Source: Candidatus Obscuribacterales bacterium (lineage in GTDB: Bacteria; Cyanobacteriota; Vampirovibrionia; Obscuribacterales; Obscuribacteraceae). From it: 64,000 bases of DNA. The stretch lies in NCBI GenBank assembly GCA_021732025.1, contig JAKFVU010000031.1, positions 1 to 64,000 on the forward strand. The letters run 5' to 3'. The notes beneath the pieces are model-generated. The model was not told the origin of the DNA and searched no databases. It worked only from the letters and a program-made list of their open reading frames with translations. Both the position numbers and the translations under genes were made by a program. Position 1 is the first letter of the stretch; every line of letters starts with the position of its first letter. Of this stretch, positions 49,036-57,370 are shown piece by piece.

Positions 49036-49662
49036 GTGTACCTGGCAGATATCGGAGTGAAGTGTCCCAATTGCGGAGTCAAGTTCAACACCAAGCAATT
49101 GCCCGAGTTAGTTGATACTGGCCTGCGAAATAGTGAATTGCGTCAGCACGTCGGCGAAGTAAGACCTGAGTATGAGCAATACTTGATTCTCACGTGCCCT
49201 AGTTGCGGTAAATCGGCCTGGGCAACTGAGTTTCCACCAACCACTGAGATTTGTGTGCTCAACCAACCCGTCAAGCCGCCGCACTTGCAATATCGCAATG
49301 CTGCCATTTGGGCCGAGCGTGAAGGTGGAAACTTCTTCGGTGTCGCTATGTATTACCTCTATGCGGCCTGGTGTGCCGATGATGTCAATGCCGTTCCTCA
49401 AGCTCGAGAGTATCGACGATTGGCCATAGATGCCTTTCGCAAGTCGTTAGTAGATATTTCCTGCCCGCCTTCCAGTCGGCCAGATGTTGAGTATCTCATT
49501 GGTGAGCTTTGTCGAAGAACCGGCGATTTCGCCCGCTGCAAAGAATATTTTCAGCAAGTAGTTGGTCGCTTGCCAGCACTTTATTCGACCATGGCTCGCA
49601 AGTTAATGAAACTGGCTGACATGGGTTCAGCAGATCTAGTTGATTTTGAGGGAATTAACTAG
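49036..49662 (+). CDS. DUF2225-like Zn-ribbon/TPR protein
   Basis: 208 residues. The N-terminus has two CxxC pairs: KCPNCGVKFNTKQL and LTCPSCGKSAWATEF, which should bind one Zn. The rest is helical (EYRRLAIDAFRKSLVD; GELCRRTGDFARCKEYFQQV) and TPR-like. This arrangement is the DUF2225 pattern. GGAG lies 7 bases before the GTG. It is a cytoplasmic protein within the T4SS-like cluster, perhaps an accessory or regulatory factor; no direct role is known. Confidence 0.72.
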   Translation: MYLADIGVKCPNCGVKFNTKQLPELVDTGLRNSELRQHVGEVRPEYEQYLILTCPSCGKSAWATEFPPTTEICVLNQPVKPPHLQYRNAAIWAEREGGNFFGVAMYYLYAAWCADDVNAVPQAREYRRLAIDAFRKSLVDISCPPSSRPDVEYLIGELCRRTGDFARCKEYFQQVVGRLPALYSTMARKLMKLADMGSADLVDFEGIN

Positions 49663-49694
49663 AGTAAGGATGGCAATAGAAAGGGAGATAAAAG

Positions 49695-50072
49695 GTGTCA
49701 AGAGTCCACAAGGTGATAGTACTGAACAAAGCGTTCAAGCTTTGGGATTTCACAATTCGTCAGCTCTTGATGATGGTCGTGGCTGTGGCTTGTTCGGTTA
49801 CTTTGCTATCGCAGGTACCGCAGACCTGGAAAGTGGGGCACTTGCCAGCCAATATTTTGAGCGCCATAACCTTTTTCTGTCTCTGCCTTCCCCTTGTCAA
49901 GTTTACTGATTTGAAGCCGATGAGCTGGTGGAAGAACGTGGTTTTATACAAACTGGGTCTAGAGCCAACTGTGTACGTGCCCAAGCCCGAAGAAATGACG
50001 GCAATCTATCCAGATCCGACCATAATTGAACCGAAAAAACGGACGGACGAGTTCTATATTGGTTCGAATTAG
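49695..50072 (+). CDS. PrgI/VirB3-like inner-membrane protein
   Basis: 125 residues. Two adjacent spans (IRQLLMMVVAVACSVTLL and ANILSAITFFCLCLPLV) sit after a short cytoplasmic start and before a polar tail (VPKPEEMTAIYPDPTII). PrgI/VirB3 proteins have this two-span layout and sit immediately before VirB4 in T4SS loci, as here. GTG start with AAGGGAG upstream. Assigned from topology and synteny, with little sequence evidence. Confidence 0.6.
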   Translation: MSRVHKVIVLNKAFKLWDFTIRQLLMMVVAVACSVTLLSQVPQTWKVGHLPANILSAITFFCLCLPLVKFTDLKPMSWWKNVVLYKLGLEPTVYVPKPEEMTAIYPDPTIIEPKKRTDEFYIGSN

Positions 50073-50197
50073 GCCTTCAGATACGAAAAATGGGCTCTAG
50101 GGGTTTTCGCCCAGGTTGAGAAAGTCTAAACTAAGTGAAGTACATGCGGTGAATGTGTGTTCGAGCAATGAGCAAATTTGTGCTGTGAGTGTTTTGA

Positions 50198-53035
50198 ATG
50201 GTAAGAAGTGCCGGCTCATCTCCTATAAGAAAAACGTCGAACATGCGCGGTCGAGATAATTCGATGGACGATGATGACGACGACGATGATGACGACTTTG
50301 ACGCACCCCCTAGCCGGGGCGGGCGAGGAGGCCGTGGCGGCGGCCGCGGCAGCAGGAGAGACAACAGTAGCAATGGTGACTCGTCCATGGACGGTCGCTA
50401 TATTCCACTTACTTCGGGGCCATCCTTCAATAACGTTATAGCTGGCTTCTACAACGGCTTGCCGGCCCAACTGCGCGATATGTTGCCCTTCGGTCAAGAA
50501 CCACCAGACGCTGGTGGTGGCGAAGATGATCCGCCTCCGGATAAACGCGGCGGAACGAGCTGGCAAGATGTTTGCTTTATTTACTCAATACCTGGCGAAG
50601 ATGAAGAAGAAGGTCTGGTTGTTTTATCAGACGGAAGCTTCCGCAAATATATAGCTTGCAAAGGCATCAACGCTTTGCTCTTTGACGAAGCCGATCGCGA
50701 AATGATGGCTCGAACTTTTGCCAACTTTGCCAACTCATGCGAATCCGACATTCAGATTATTATCAAGAGCCGAAATATCTCAGTCGACGAGTACCTTTCG
50801 CGTTATCAAATTTTGCTCAAAACTGATAACGATTACCTCAAGTGGTATGCCGACTATACCGACAAGTGGTTCCGCCGGGTGCAAGACGTTACTTTCGTGC
50901 CTCAGCGCGAATTTTATATCGTCATTAGCTATCATCCGCCAGACTGCAAAAGCGGCAAGATGTGGAACGGTAGACGCTCGATTCAAAAGCACGAAGAGTA
51001 CTTAGAGTCTCTCAATCGCTTGGTCAAGACTGCCTTTGAACAACTGCGTGGCTCGAATTTAAGACCGAGCATTCTCAGCCGCAAAGACGTTCGCAATTTG
51101 ATCTATTCAGATTTGAACCCATCGCTCTATGAGAAAGATGGCGAAGCTCCGCCTTCGCGCACCAACGTCTCTGAAGCGTCTGTCTTGGCTGGTTCTGCCT
51201 TGAAAGTGACAGACGAATATCTCTGGCTGGATGGCAAATATATTGGCACGCAGTACATGTTTGCGCCACCACACGAAACTTGGATGGGCTGGTTAGTCGA
51301 TTTACTGACACTATCAGTTGAGTACACTTTATCGCTCTTTATTCACCAGTGCGATCAAGACAAAGTAAGACGCGATCTCAAATTCAAGTATCGCCTTGGT
51401 CACGTTGCTAGCACCCAGTTAGCCACTCCCGATATTGAAGGTATTGAATCGACAAGATCGGCTGCCACTGCTATTCAAGAATTCTTGCGCAGTGCTAACA
51501 AAGCTTTTGATACGTCAATGTATATCCGCTCTTATGCAGATACTCCTGAGCACCTTGCGCAAAATATGGATGAAGTCAGGCGCATCTTCAAGAACCGTGG
51601 TGCCCAGATGGATAGAGGGCAGATGCTGCAACTTGATTTGTGGCAGTCAACTTTATCTGTAGGAGTAGACCGCATGGCGGTGGTGCACCGCGTTATGTCA
51701 CCTATTGTTGGCACCATGTGGCCATTCTTTACAGCATCATGCGGAACCCCTGATGGTGTGCCGTTTGGATTCGCTCTGGTATCAAGAGAACCAGTGCTGC
51801 TTAACCCCTTCTTTAGAGGCCAGGGTAAAGACGCGAACAATATGTTCGTAGTAGGAACGACTGGAGCCGGTAAGTCATTCGCTGTGTCGATGCTGATTCT
51901 GCGCCTCTTGCCCCTTGGTACGCGCTTTGTCTTGATTGATAAAACCGTAGACAAATTTGGTGCCTATCGCTTCATTACTGAATTGCTTGGCCCTGAGCTT
52001 TGCGCCTATATCGACCTTGGTCCAAGTTCTGGTTACATTCTCAATCCCTTTGACCTTGGCCCTGAAGACAAAGAAGGCGAGCCGTCGGCTGACAAAATCA
52101 GTTCGCTGCTCTCACTTCTCGACTTGATGCTTTCGCCAGAAGGCCGCGAAGAATTGAACGTAGAAGAGAAATCATTGCTCGATGGTTTGATTCGCGTTGC
52201 CTACATGGACGCCCATTTTAGAGGCGTCATTCCCACCATGAGTGACTTGGCGCGAGTAACAGCCCAGGCCGCTGCTGATGAAGTCGACCCGCTGCAACGC
52301 GACCGTCTTCAACAGTTTGCTAGAGGTCTATCCTTGTTCACCAGAAGTGGTGCCTTCGGTGGTTTGGTAGATGGTCATACCAACGTTGATATTGAAAAGC
52401 TCTTTATCGTATTTGATACCAGAGAAGTGAACGAGCCTAGGCTTGAGCGTATCGCCGTTTATATCTTGGCTGAATTTATACGTCGTCGTGCGGCCGATTC
52501 AAAAGCTCGGGGCCAGCGCTTCGCCGCCATCATCGACGAAGCCGCGACTCTCATGCGCTTCAAAGCCGGAGCCCGGCTACTCGACGATTTGTCGAGAAGA
52601 GCTAGGCACTACGGTATGATGCTCGTCACCATTACCCAACAGCTGAAAGACTTCTTTAGACAGGCTGAGCAGGCCGATTCTGTAGTGAAGAACTCGCACA
52701 TGAAAATTATGTTGCGCCAAGACCCTTCTGACTTGAAAATGCTCAAAGATACTCTCAGGCTGACTGATGCTGAGACTGTTGCCATTGAGAATTTCTCTCG
52801 TGATGAAGAGAAGCGGCGCGATAGCCAATGCTTGCTCATTGTCGGATCTGTGCATGGCACCATTCGTTTAGTGCCGAGCCCGATGGACTATTGGATCTGT
52901 ACATCAGAACCGATCAAGGATATTCCGCGCCGACTCGATATGATTAAAGAAGTGAAGGCGAAGAATCCCAAACTTTCGCACACAGACGCTTGTAGGCAAG
53001 CCGTGTATTATCTCGGCCTGCAGCACGAGGGATAA
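50198..53035 (+). CDS. VirB4-family T4SS ATPase with Asp/RGG N-terminal tail
   Basis: 945 residues. The P-loop ATPase core has Walker A VVGTTGAGKSF at about 551 and Walker B AAIIDEAATLM near 780, with RHYGMMLVTITQQLKDFF after it and DLKMLKDTLRLTD toward the C-terminus, as in VirB4/TraC/TraU proteins. The N-terminal domain (about 110-450) is the usual VirB4 accessory fold. Residues about 23-60 are odd: ten consecutive Asp, then RGG/RGR repeats. VirB4 powers pilus or substrate handling at the inner membrane. It is the strongest T4SS marker in the window. The ATG is taken, although an ATG at 50243 is possible. Confidence 0.9.
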   Translation: MVRSAGSSPIRKTSNMRGRDNSMDDDDDDDDDDFDAPPSRGGRGGRGGGRGSRRDNSSNGDSSMDGRYIPLTSGPSFNNVIAGFYNGLPAQLRDMLPFGQEPPDAGGGEDDPPPDKRGGTSWQDVCFIYSIPGEDEEEGLVVLSDGSFRKYIACKGINALLFDEADREMMARTFANFANSCESDIQIIIKSRNISVDEYLSRYQILLKTDNDYLKWYADYTDKWFRRVQDVTFVPQREFYIVISYHPPDCKSGKMWNGRRSIQKHEEYLESLNRLVKTAFEQLRGSNLRPSILSRKDVRNLIYSDLNPSLYEKDGEAPPSRTNVSEASVLAGSALKVTDEYLWLDGKYIGTQYMFAPPHETWMGWLVDLLTLSVEYTLSLFIHQCDQDKVRRDLKFKYRLGHVASTQLATPDIEGIESTRSAATAIQEFLRSANKAFDTSMYIRSYADTPEHLAQNMDEVRRIFKNRGAQMDRGQMLQLDLWQSTLSVGVDRMAVVHRVMSPIVGTMWPFFTASCGTPDGVPFGFALVSREPVLLNPFFRGQGKDANNMFVVGTTGAGKSFAVSMLILRLLPLGTRFVLIDKTVDKFGAYRFITELLGPELCAYIDLGPSSGYILNPFDLGPEDKEGEPSADKISSLLSLLDLMLSPEGREELNVEEKSLLDGLIRVAYMDAHFRGVIPTMSDLARVTAQAAADEVDPLQRDRLQQFARGLSLFTRSGAFGGLVDGHTNVDIEKLFIVFDTREVNEPRLERIAVYILAEFIRRRAADSKARGQRFAAIIDEAATLMRFKAGARLLDDLSRRARHYGMMLVTITQQLKDFFRQAEQADSVVKNSHMKIMLRQDPSDLKMLKDTLRLTDAETVAIENFSRDEEKRRDSQCLLIVGSVHGTIRLVPSPMDYWICTSEPIKDIPRRLDMIKEVKAKNPKLSHTDACRQAVYYLGLQHEG

Positions 53036-53036
53036 A

Positions 53037-53477
53037 GTGGAAAAGCTCTTTCGATTTAGCAAATGGTTCATTCTCTTCTGTGCTTTACTTGTGGCAGCTA
53101 GACTGGCTCAGCAGTACGTTGCCGACAAAGCGCTCGAAGAGAGAGCGGCAGTGATTGGCGAACGTGTCTATGGTTGGCGTTGGCAGAATGTCGCCGGCGA
53201 TATGCAGCTCAATAGCCAGGCTAAAGTCGTTGAAGCGAAGGTTATTAAAAGGGGCCCCAATGATGGGCAAGTGCGCATTCAGGGCAATCAAGTCGTGATG
53301 GCGCCTGACGAAAAAACAAGTGTCAATACAGGCGATCAACAGCAAGGAGCTAACAGTACAAGTAATACTAATACTCGGGGACCAGAGAACAAGCCCTTAG
53401 AAAGCAAGTTCACAGCGGTCATCACTCTCTACAAAGACAAAGACAAATGGCTCTTGGGCAAAGTGGAGGCTGAGTAA
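53037..53477 (+). CDS. Single-span membrane protein of the T4SS-like locus
   Basis: 146 residues. One span near the N-terminus (WFILFCALLVAARLAQQYVA), then a small domain with QAKVVEAKVIKRGPNDGQVR, a Gln/Asn/Thr-rich stretch (NTGDQQQGANSTSNTNT), and a final strand (FTAVITLYKDKDKWLLGKVE). It starts one base after the VirB4 stop (GTG start) with no clear Shine-Dalgarno, so translation is probably coupled. It may be a VirB8- or VirB5-type accessory; the sequence does not show which. Confidence 0.6.
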   Translation: MEKLFRFSKWFILFCALLVAARLAQQYVADKALEERAAVIGERVYGWRWQNVAGDMQLNSQAKVVEAKVIKRGPNDGQVRIQGNQVVMAPDEKTSVNTGDQQQGANSTSNTNTRGPENKPLESKFTAVITLYKDKDKWLLGKVEAE

Positions 53478-53480
53478 ATT

Positions 53481-54023
53481 ATGTATTGGAGAGTTCAGAA
53501 AATAGGACCAGAGCAACTCGTGAAGCTGTACGGCGTGCACTTGCTGCTGGTCTTTAGTTTGATAATCAATGGTTTTCTTTGGCTCAGTCGACCGCAAAAA
53601 TCGATGCCTACCGAAGTGAAACAAGACGTAGAGGCATTTTCGCGCAAAGTTACTGGGCACTTGCTTGATACTAGCTATATTACTTGCGAGAGCAATATGA
53701 CCCAATTGCGTGATGAATTAGGGCCAACACTGGCTTCTAATCTCACTAATCAGGGTGTCTTGCCTAAGAATGCCCAAGATATGCACGCCTTAGTGCTAGA
53801 TATGCAAGAGCGTAAGCAAATTTGCGCCGTGCGCATTGATCAAGTGCAAGTCAGTGAGCCTAACCAACAAGGTCTCATTCCCGTTCAAGTGTCAGGGGTT
53901 TGTGCTATTCACTCGGCCGCTGAAACTGCTGAGAGACGCTTCGTCTTTCAGTATTTGATTGGTCAGCGGGCCGGCACAACCCAACTCTTGCTCACTCAGT
54001 ATCAAGACAACTCGCCCAATTAG
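53481..54023 (+). CDS. VirB8/TraE-like single-span protein
   Basis: 180 residues. A short cytoplasmic start, one span (LYGVHLLLVFSLIINGFLWL) and a soluble domain of about 140 residues (FSRKVTGHLLDTSYITCESN through RRFVFQYLIGQRAGTTQLLL). This is the VirB8/TraE layout, and the position just after VirB4 suits it. The call is by topology and context; alignment would be needed for certainty. It starts 3 bases after its neighbour and is the last gene of the block before ribE. Confidence 0.55.
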   Translation: MYWRVQKIGPEQLVKLYGVHLLLVFSLIINGFLWLSRPQKSMPTEVKQDVEAFSRKVTGHLLDTSYITCESNMTQLRDELGPTLASNLTNQGVLPKNAQDMHALVLDMQERKQICAVRIDQVQVSEPNQQGLIPVQVSGVCAIHSAAETAERRFVFQYLIGQRAGTTQLLLTQYQDNSPN

Positions 54024-54044
54024 GGGTCATTAAGAGAGGCCATT

Positions 54045-54665
54045 TTGTTTTCAGGAATAGTTGAAGAAGTCGGTCAGGTGCTTGAGGTCAAAGACACGGC
54101 TGACGGCCGTTGGCTGAAGATTGGAGCCAAGGAGATTTTAGGTGACGCTGCTCTAGGTGAGTCTATTAGCTGCAGTGGCTGCTGTTTGACAGTGGTTGAG
54201 TTTGGCACTGATTGGTTCGCTGTTGAGGCCGTCATCGAGACTTTGAGACGAACAAAGATTGGTGACCTCAAGGTCGGAAGCAATTTAAACCTTGAAAAAG
54301 CCCTGCGCGTGAGCGATCGCCTCGGTGGCCACATCGTCACTGGTCACATCGATACTGTGGGAAAAGTCGCCAGCATTACTGAGGAAGGCTTCTCTTACCT
54401 GGTTGAGGTCAACTTAGAAAATCGCTGGGCGCCCTTCTTTGTCGAGAAAGGCTCAGTGGCCATGGACGGTGTTTCTCTGACTGTGGCTGATTGTGGCGAG
54501 ATTCCCCAAAACGCCGAAGATGAGTTTTGGTTTAGAGTCGCTCTCATTCCCCATACCTGGAACGTTACCACCCTCGGACAGCTCAAGGTGGGCTCAGCGG
54601 TCAATATTGAAACCGACATAATCGCCCGCTATGTCGCCCGCCTGACCAATACTAATCATAAATAA
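54045..54665 (+). CDS. ribE: Riboflavin synthase alpha chain
   Basis: 206 residues, the usual length. It begins FSGIVEEVGQVLEV, the family signature (MFTGIIxEVG), and has the second lumazine-binding half with GHIVTGHIDTVGKV. It dismutates two 6,7-dimethyl-8-ribityllumazine molecules into riboflavin. The start is TTG with GAGAGG upstream. The order ribE-ribBA-ribH, without ribD, is a partial riboflavin operon. I see no FMN riboswitch in front of it. It begins 21 bases after the T4SS-like locus and may share its transcript. Confidence 0.95.
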   Translation: MFSGIVEEVGQVLEVKDTADGRWLKIGAKEILGDAALGESISCSGCCLTVVEFGTDWFAVEAVIETLRRTKIGDLKVGSNLNLEKALRVSDRLGGHIVTGHIDTVGKVASITEEGFSYLVEVNLENRWAPFFVEKGSVAMDGVSLTVADCGEIPQNAEDEFWFRVALIPHTWNVTTLGQLKVGSAVNIETDIIARYVARLTNTNHK

Positions 54666-54749
54666 AGTTGATCAAACTGTTCCATCGCTCGCCATTCAGG
54701 GCTATGCTTTGACTGTTCGATATAAATTTGACATATCTTTGGTGATCAC

Positions 54750-56012
54750 ATGGAAGCTGACTCGGATATTTTTGATTCAATCGAAGAGGCCTTGGCCGAT
54801 CTTCGAGCCGGAAAGTTTGTCGTTGTGTCTGACGACGAGGGGCGCGAGAACGAAGGCGATTTGATCTGTGCGGCAGAATTGATCACTCCTGAGATGATCA
54901 ACTTCATGGCCACCGAAGCGCGAGGCTGGATTTGCCTTTCGTTAACGAGCGATCGAGCCCGCGAGCTTGATTTGCCAATGATGGTGGCACGTAACACCGA
55001 ATCACAAGGCACGGCTTTTACAATTACAGTTGACGCTGATCCAAAGTTTGGTGTCACCACTGGTATCAGTGCTTATGACCGGGCGACAACAGTGAAAGTG
55101 GCAGTAGATCCGCTCTCTCAGCCAGGCGACTTGAGACGACCAGGTCATATTTCACCACTAATTGCCAAAGATGGTGGAGTCTTACAGCGTGCTGGTCATA
55201 CTGAGGCCGCTGTCGATTTGGCCAGACTTGCTGGTTGTAATCCCTCTGGTGTAATTTGCGAAGTGATGAATGCCGATGGCACCATGTCGCGAGTGCCCCA
55301 ACTGCGTGAGTTCGCCACTAAGCACGGCATCAAATTTATCAATATTGCCCAACTTATCGCTTACCGCCTGGTGCGCGAGCGCTTTATCGTGCGTGAAGCT
55401 GAATGCGATATGCCCTCGGCTTATGGCACATTCAAGCTCTACGCTTATCGCAACGTTCTTGATGGCAGTGAACATATCGCTGTGGTTAAGGGTGATGTGG
55501 TGGCGCAAAGTGATGTGATGATTAGAGTGCACTCGGAGTGCCTCACAGGCGATGTCTTCGCCAGTCTGCGTTGTGATTGCGGCCCGCAGCTAGAAGCGGC
55601 CATGGCGCTCATTGCTAAAGAAGAGTGCGGTGTACTGGTCTATCTGCGCCAAGAAGGTCGTGGCATAGGCCTGCTCAACAAAATTAAGGCCTACGCTCTG
55701 CAAGAAGCTGGTCAAGACACAGTGCAAGCCAACGAGTCTTTAGGCTTCAAGCCTGATTTGAGAGACTACGGAGTTGGTGCGCAAATTCTCAGCGACCTTG
55801 GTCTGACATCGGTGCGCATTATCACTAATAATCCTAGAAAGATTGTTGGTCTGGAAGGCTACGGCCTAGAAGTGACAGGTCGCGTCAGCATGCCACCATC
55901 ATGCAACAGTCACAACATGAACTACTTGTTCACCAAGAAAGAAAAACTAGGACACTGGCTGGAGCTTTCTGGCAGTCAGTCTAGCAATGTAGTTAGCGAT
56001 AAGACGAAGTAA
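54750..56012 (+). CDS. ribBA: Bifunctional DHBP synthase / GTP cyclohydrolase II
   Basis: 420 residues with two domains. RibB: SDDEGRENEGDLICAAELIT at about 27-46, which carries the acidic metal ligands, and RAGHTEAAVDLARLAG. RibA: VRVHSECLTGDVFASLRCDCGP, supplying the Zn-binding cysteines, then YLRQEGRGIGLLNKIKAYAL and DTVQANESLGF. It makes 3,4-dihydroxy-2-butanone-4-phosphate from ribulose-5-phosphate and opens GTP to the pyrimidine precursor. Both active sites look complete. Confidence 0.96.
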   Translation: MEADSDIFDSIEEALADLRAGKFVVVSDDEGRENEGDLICAAELITPEMINFMATEARGWICLSLTSDRARELDLPMMVARNTESQGTAFTITVDADPKFGVTTGISAYDRATTVKVAVDPLSQPGDLRRPGHISPLIAKDGGVLQRAGHTEAAVDLARLAGCNPSGVICEVMNADGTMSRVPQLREFATKHGIKFINIAQLIAYRLVRERFIVREAECDMPSAYGTFKLYAYRNVLDGSEHIAVVKGDVVAQSDVMIRVHSECLTGDVFASLRCDCGPQLEAAMALIAKEECGVLVYLRQEGRGIGLLNKIKAYALQEAGQDTVQANESLGFKPDLRDYGVGAQILSDLGLTSVRIITNNPRKIVGLEGYGLEVTGRVSMPPSCNSHNMNYLFTKKEKLGHWLELSGSQSSNVVSDKTK

Positions 56013-56042
56013 ACTAAATAATAAAAGCAAAGGAGTGCGTCA

Positions 56043-56564
56043 ATGCCTAAAGGTGAACCAGAAGTGATTGAAGGGCGTTTAATTGCCACCGGTTTGCGCT
56101 TTGCCATTATTGTCAGCCGCTTCAACGACTTCATCACTAAGCCCTTGCTTGATGGAGCCCTTGAGACAATTAAACGTCATGGTGCCGATTTAGCTGCTGT
56201 TGAAGTGATGTGGTGCCCTGGTGCTTTCGAGATACCTCTAGTAGCTAAGCAAGCGGCAGTCACTGGTCGCTATGATGCTGTTATCTGTCTTGGTGCTGTA
56301 ATTCGCGGCTCCACAGCTCACTTCGATTTCGTCGCTGGTCAGAGCGCTTCTGGCGTTGCTGCTGTGGCACTCGAAACCGGTTTGCCTGTAATTAACGGTA
56401 TTCTCACTGTTGACTCTATAGAGCAGGCTATTGAGCGGGCCGGTACAAAAGCTGGCAACAAAGGCTCTGAAGCAGCTGCTTGTGCTATTGAAATGGCTAA
56501 CTTACTGGCAGCGATGAAGTCTCATGCAGAGATTAGTCACGCTGATAAGAGTAGATTAGGCTAA
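56043..56564 (+). CDS. ribH: 6,7-dimethyl-8-ribityllumazine synthase
   Basis: 173 residues. It has [52 protein letters not shown] (the phosphate/His site) and [20 protein letters not shown], all family hallmarks. It condenses the RibA and RibB products to the lumazine. AAAGGAG precedes the ATG. Its end overlaps the convergent nucleosidase-like gene by 4 bases, and no terminator lies between them. Confidence 0.96.
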   Translation: MPKGEPEVIEGRLIATGLRFAIIVSRFNDFITKPLLDGALETIKRHGADLAAVEVMWCPGAFEIPLVAKQAAVTGRYDAVICLGAVIRGSTAHFDFVAGQSASGVAAVALETGLPVINGILTVDSIEQAIERAGTKAGNKGSEAAACAIEMANLLAAMKSHAEISHADKSRLG

Positions 56565-57370
56565 GCCGTAATCAGTTCTTTGAAAAAGAAAGCGACCCTC
56601 TGTGCTGCCGCCTGCACGGCCGGTATGATCTCGTCTTTTTCTAAAGTCTGCCTATATTCATTGTTAGATATAGCCCGAATGGCCAGGTTGGGAATGCCAT
56701 GGATTGCTGCTACTTGAGCAATATATGCACTTTCCATGTCTTCGGCGTCAACATTAAAGTTGTCGCGCACAAAATTGAGCTGCTCTAGGCCTTTGGTCCA
56801 GCCATCTAAAGAGCCGACTACACCTGCTCTTATTTGTGCTGCTCTAGTTGGCTCTGGTGCTGGCCAACCAGGAGCGTTCCACAACGGGAACTGTTCTGCA
56901 AATTTGTTGCTCGCTCTAAGGCACCGGTTTATTGAATTGCTGTCGCCATCTAGTTGCTCAAGGCGCACAGGGTCGCCATCTTTTAGATAGCGAATAGAAG
57001 TGGTGGCCATGAGCAAAGTCTTGCGCACCGCCAGAGTTTCTTTGGAGCAGATGATTTTGGCAGCAGAGCCAAGCACGATATCGCCAGGAAGTAGACTCTC
57101 GTCAATGGCTCCAGCAGCGCCGCCGTGCAAAATCAAATCAGGCTTGAAGCCAATTAGATGTTCGGTTGCCGCTGCAGCGTTGGCTGGTCCGATGAAAGAG
57201 ATAATGACTGTGAGCTTTAAATCTGCCAACTCTGCGCTGTAAACTTGCCAGGGTGATTTGGCCTTGATGCTCAGCTCAGGAATGGCCTCTAGCAGGGGCC
57301 CAAGCTCAAAGATTGTTGGCACTACAATGCCGATGTGTTCAGGTTTTGAATTTTCAGTCGGCTTTGACAT
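56561..57370 (-). CDS. Nucleoside phosphorylase/nucleosidase superfamily protein
   Basis: 269 residues from the chosen ATG. N-terminal strand [19 protein letters not shown], glycine motif [20 protein letters not shown], and the late active-site segment [20 protein letters not shown] followed by [11 protein letters not shown] match the MTA/SAH nucleosidase-type fold (the E-x-E/D-M-E-x-A motif). It may be an MTA/SAH or futalosine hydrolase-like enzyme; the exact substrate cannot be told. A start at 57415 would add 15 residues but overlap the upstream gene more. Confidence 0.75.
   Translation of the reverse strand: MSKPTENSKPEHIGIVVPTIFELGPLLEAIPELSIKAKSPWQVYSAELADLKLTVIISFIGPANAAAATEHLIGFKPDLILHGGAAGAIDESLLPGDIVLGSAAKIICSKETLAVRKTLLMATTSIRYLKDGDPVRLEQLDGDSNSINRCLRASNKFAEQFPLWNAPGWPAPEPTRAAQIRAGVVGSLDGWTKGLEQLNFVRDNFNVDAEDMESAYIAQVAAIHGIPNLAIRAISNNEYRQTLEKDEIIPAVQAAAQRVAFFFKELITA

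Noticed and set aside
54024..54750. FMN riboswitch in front of ribE or ribBA
   Set aside because: The gaps are only 21 and 84 bases and lack the conserved RFN element sequences.
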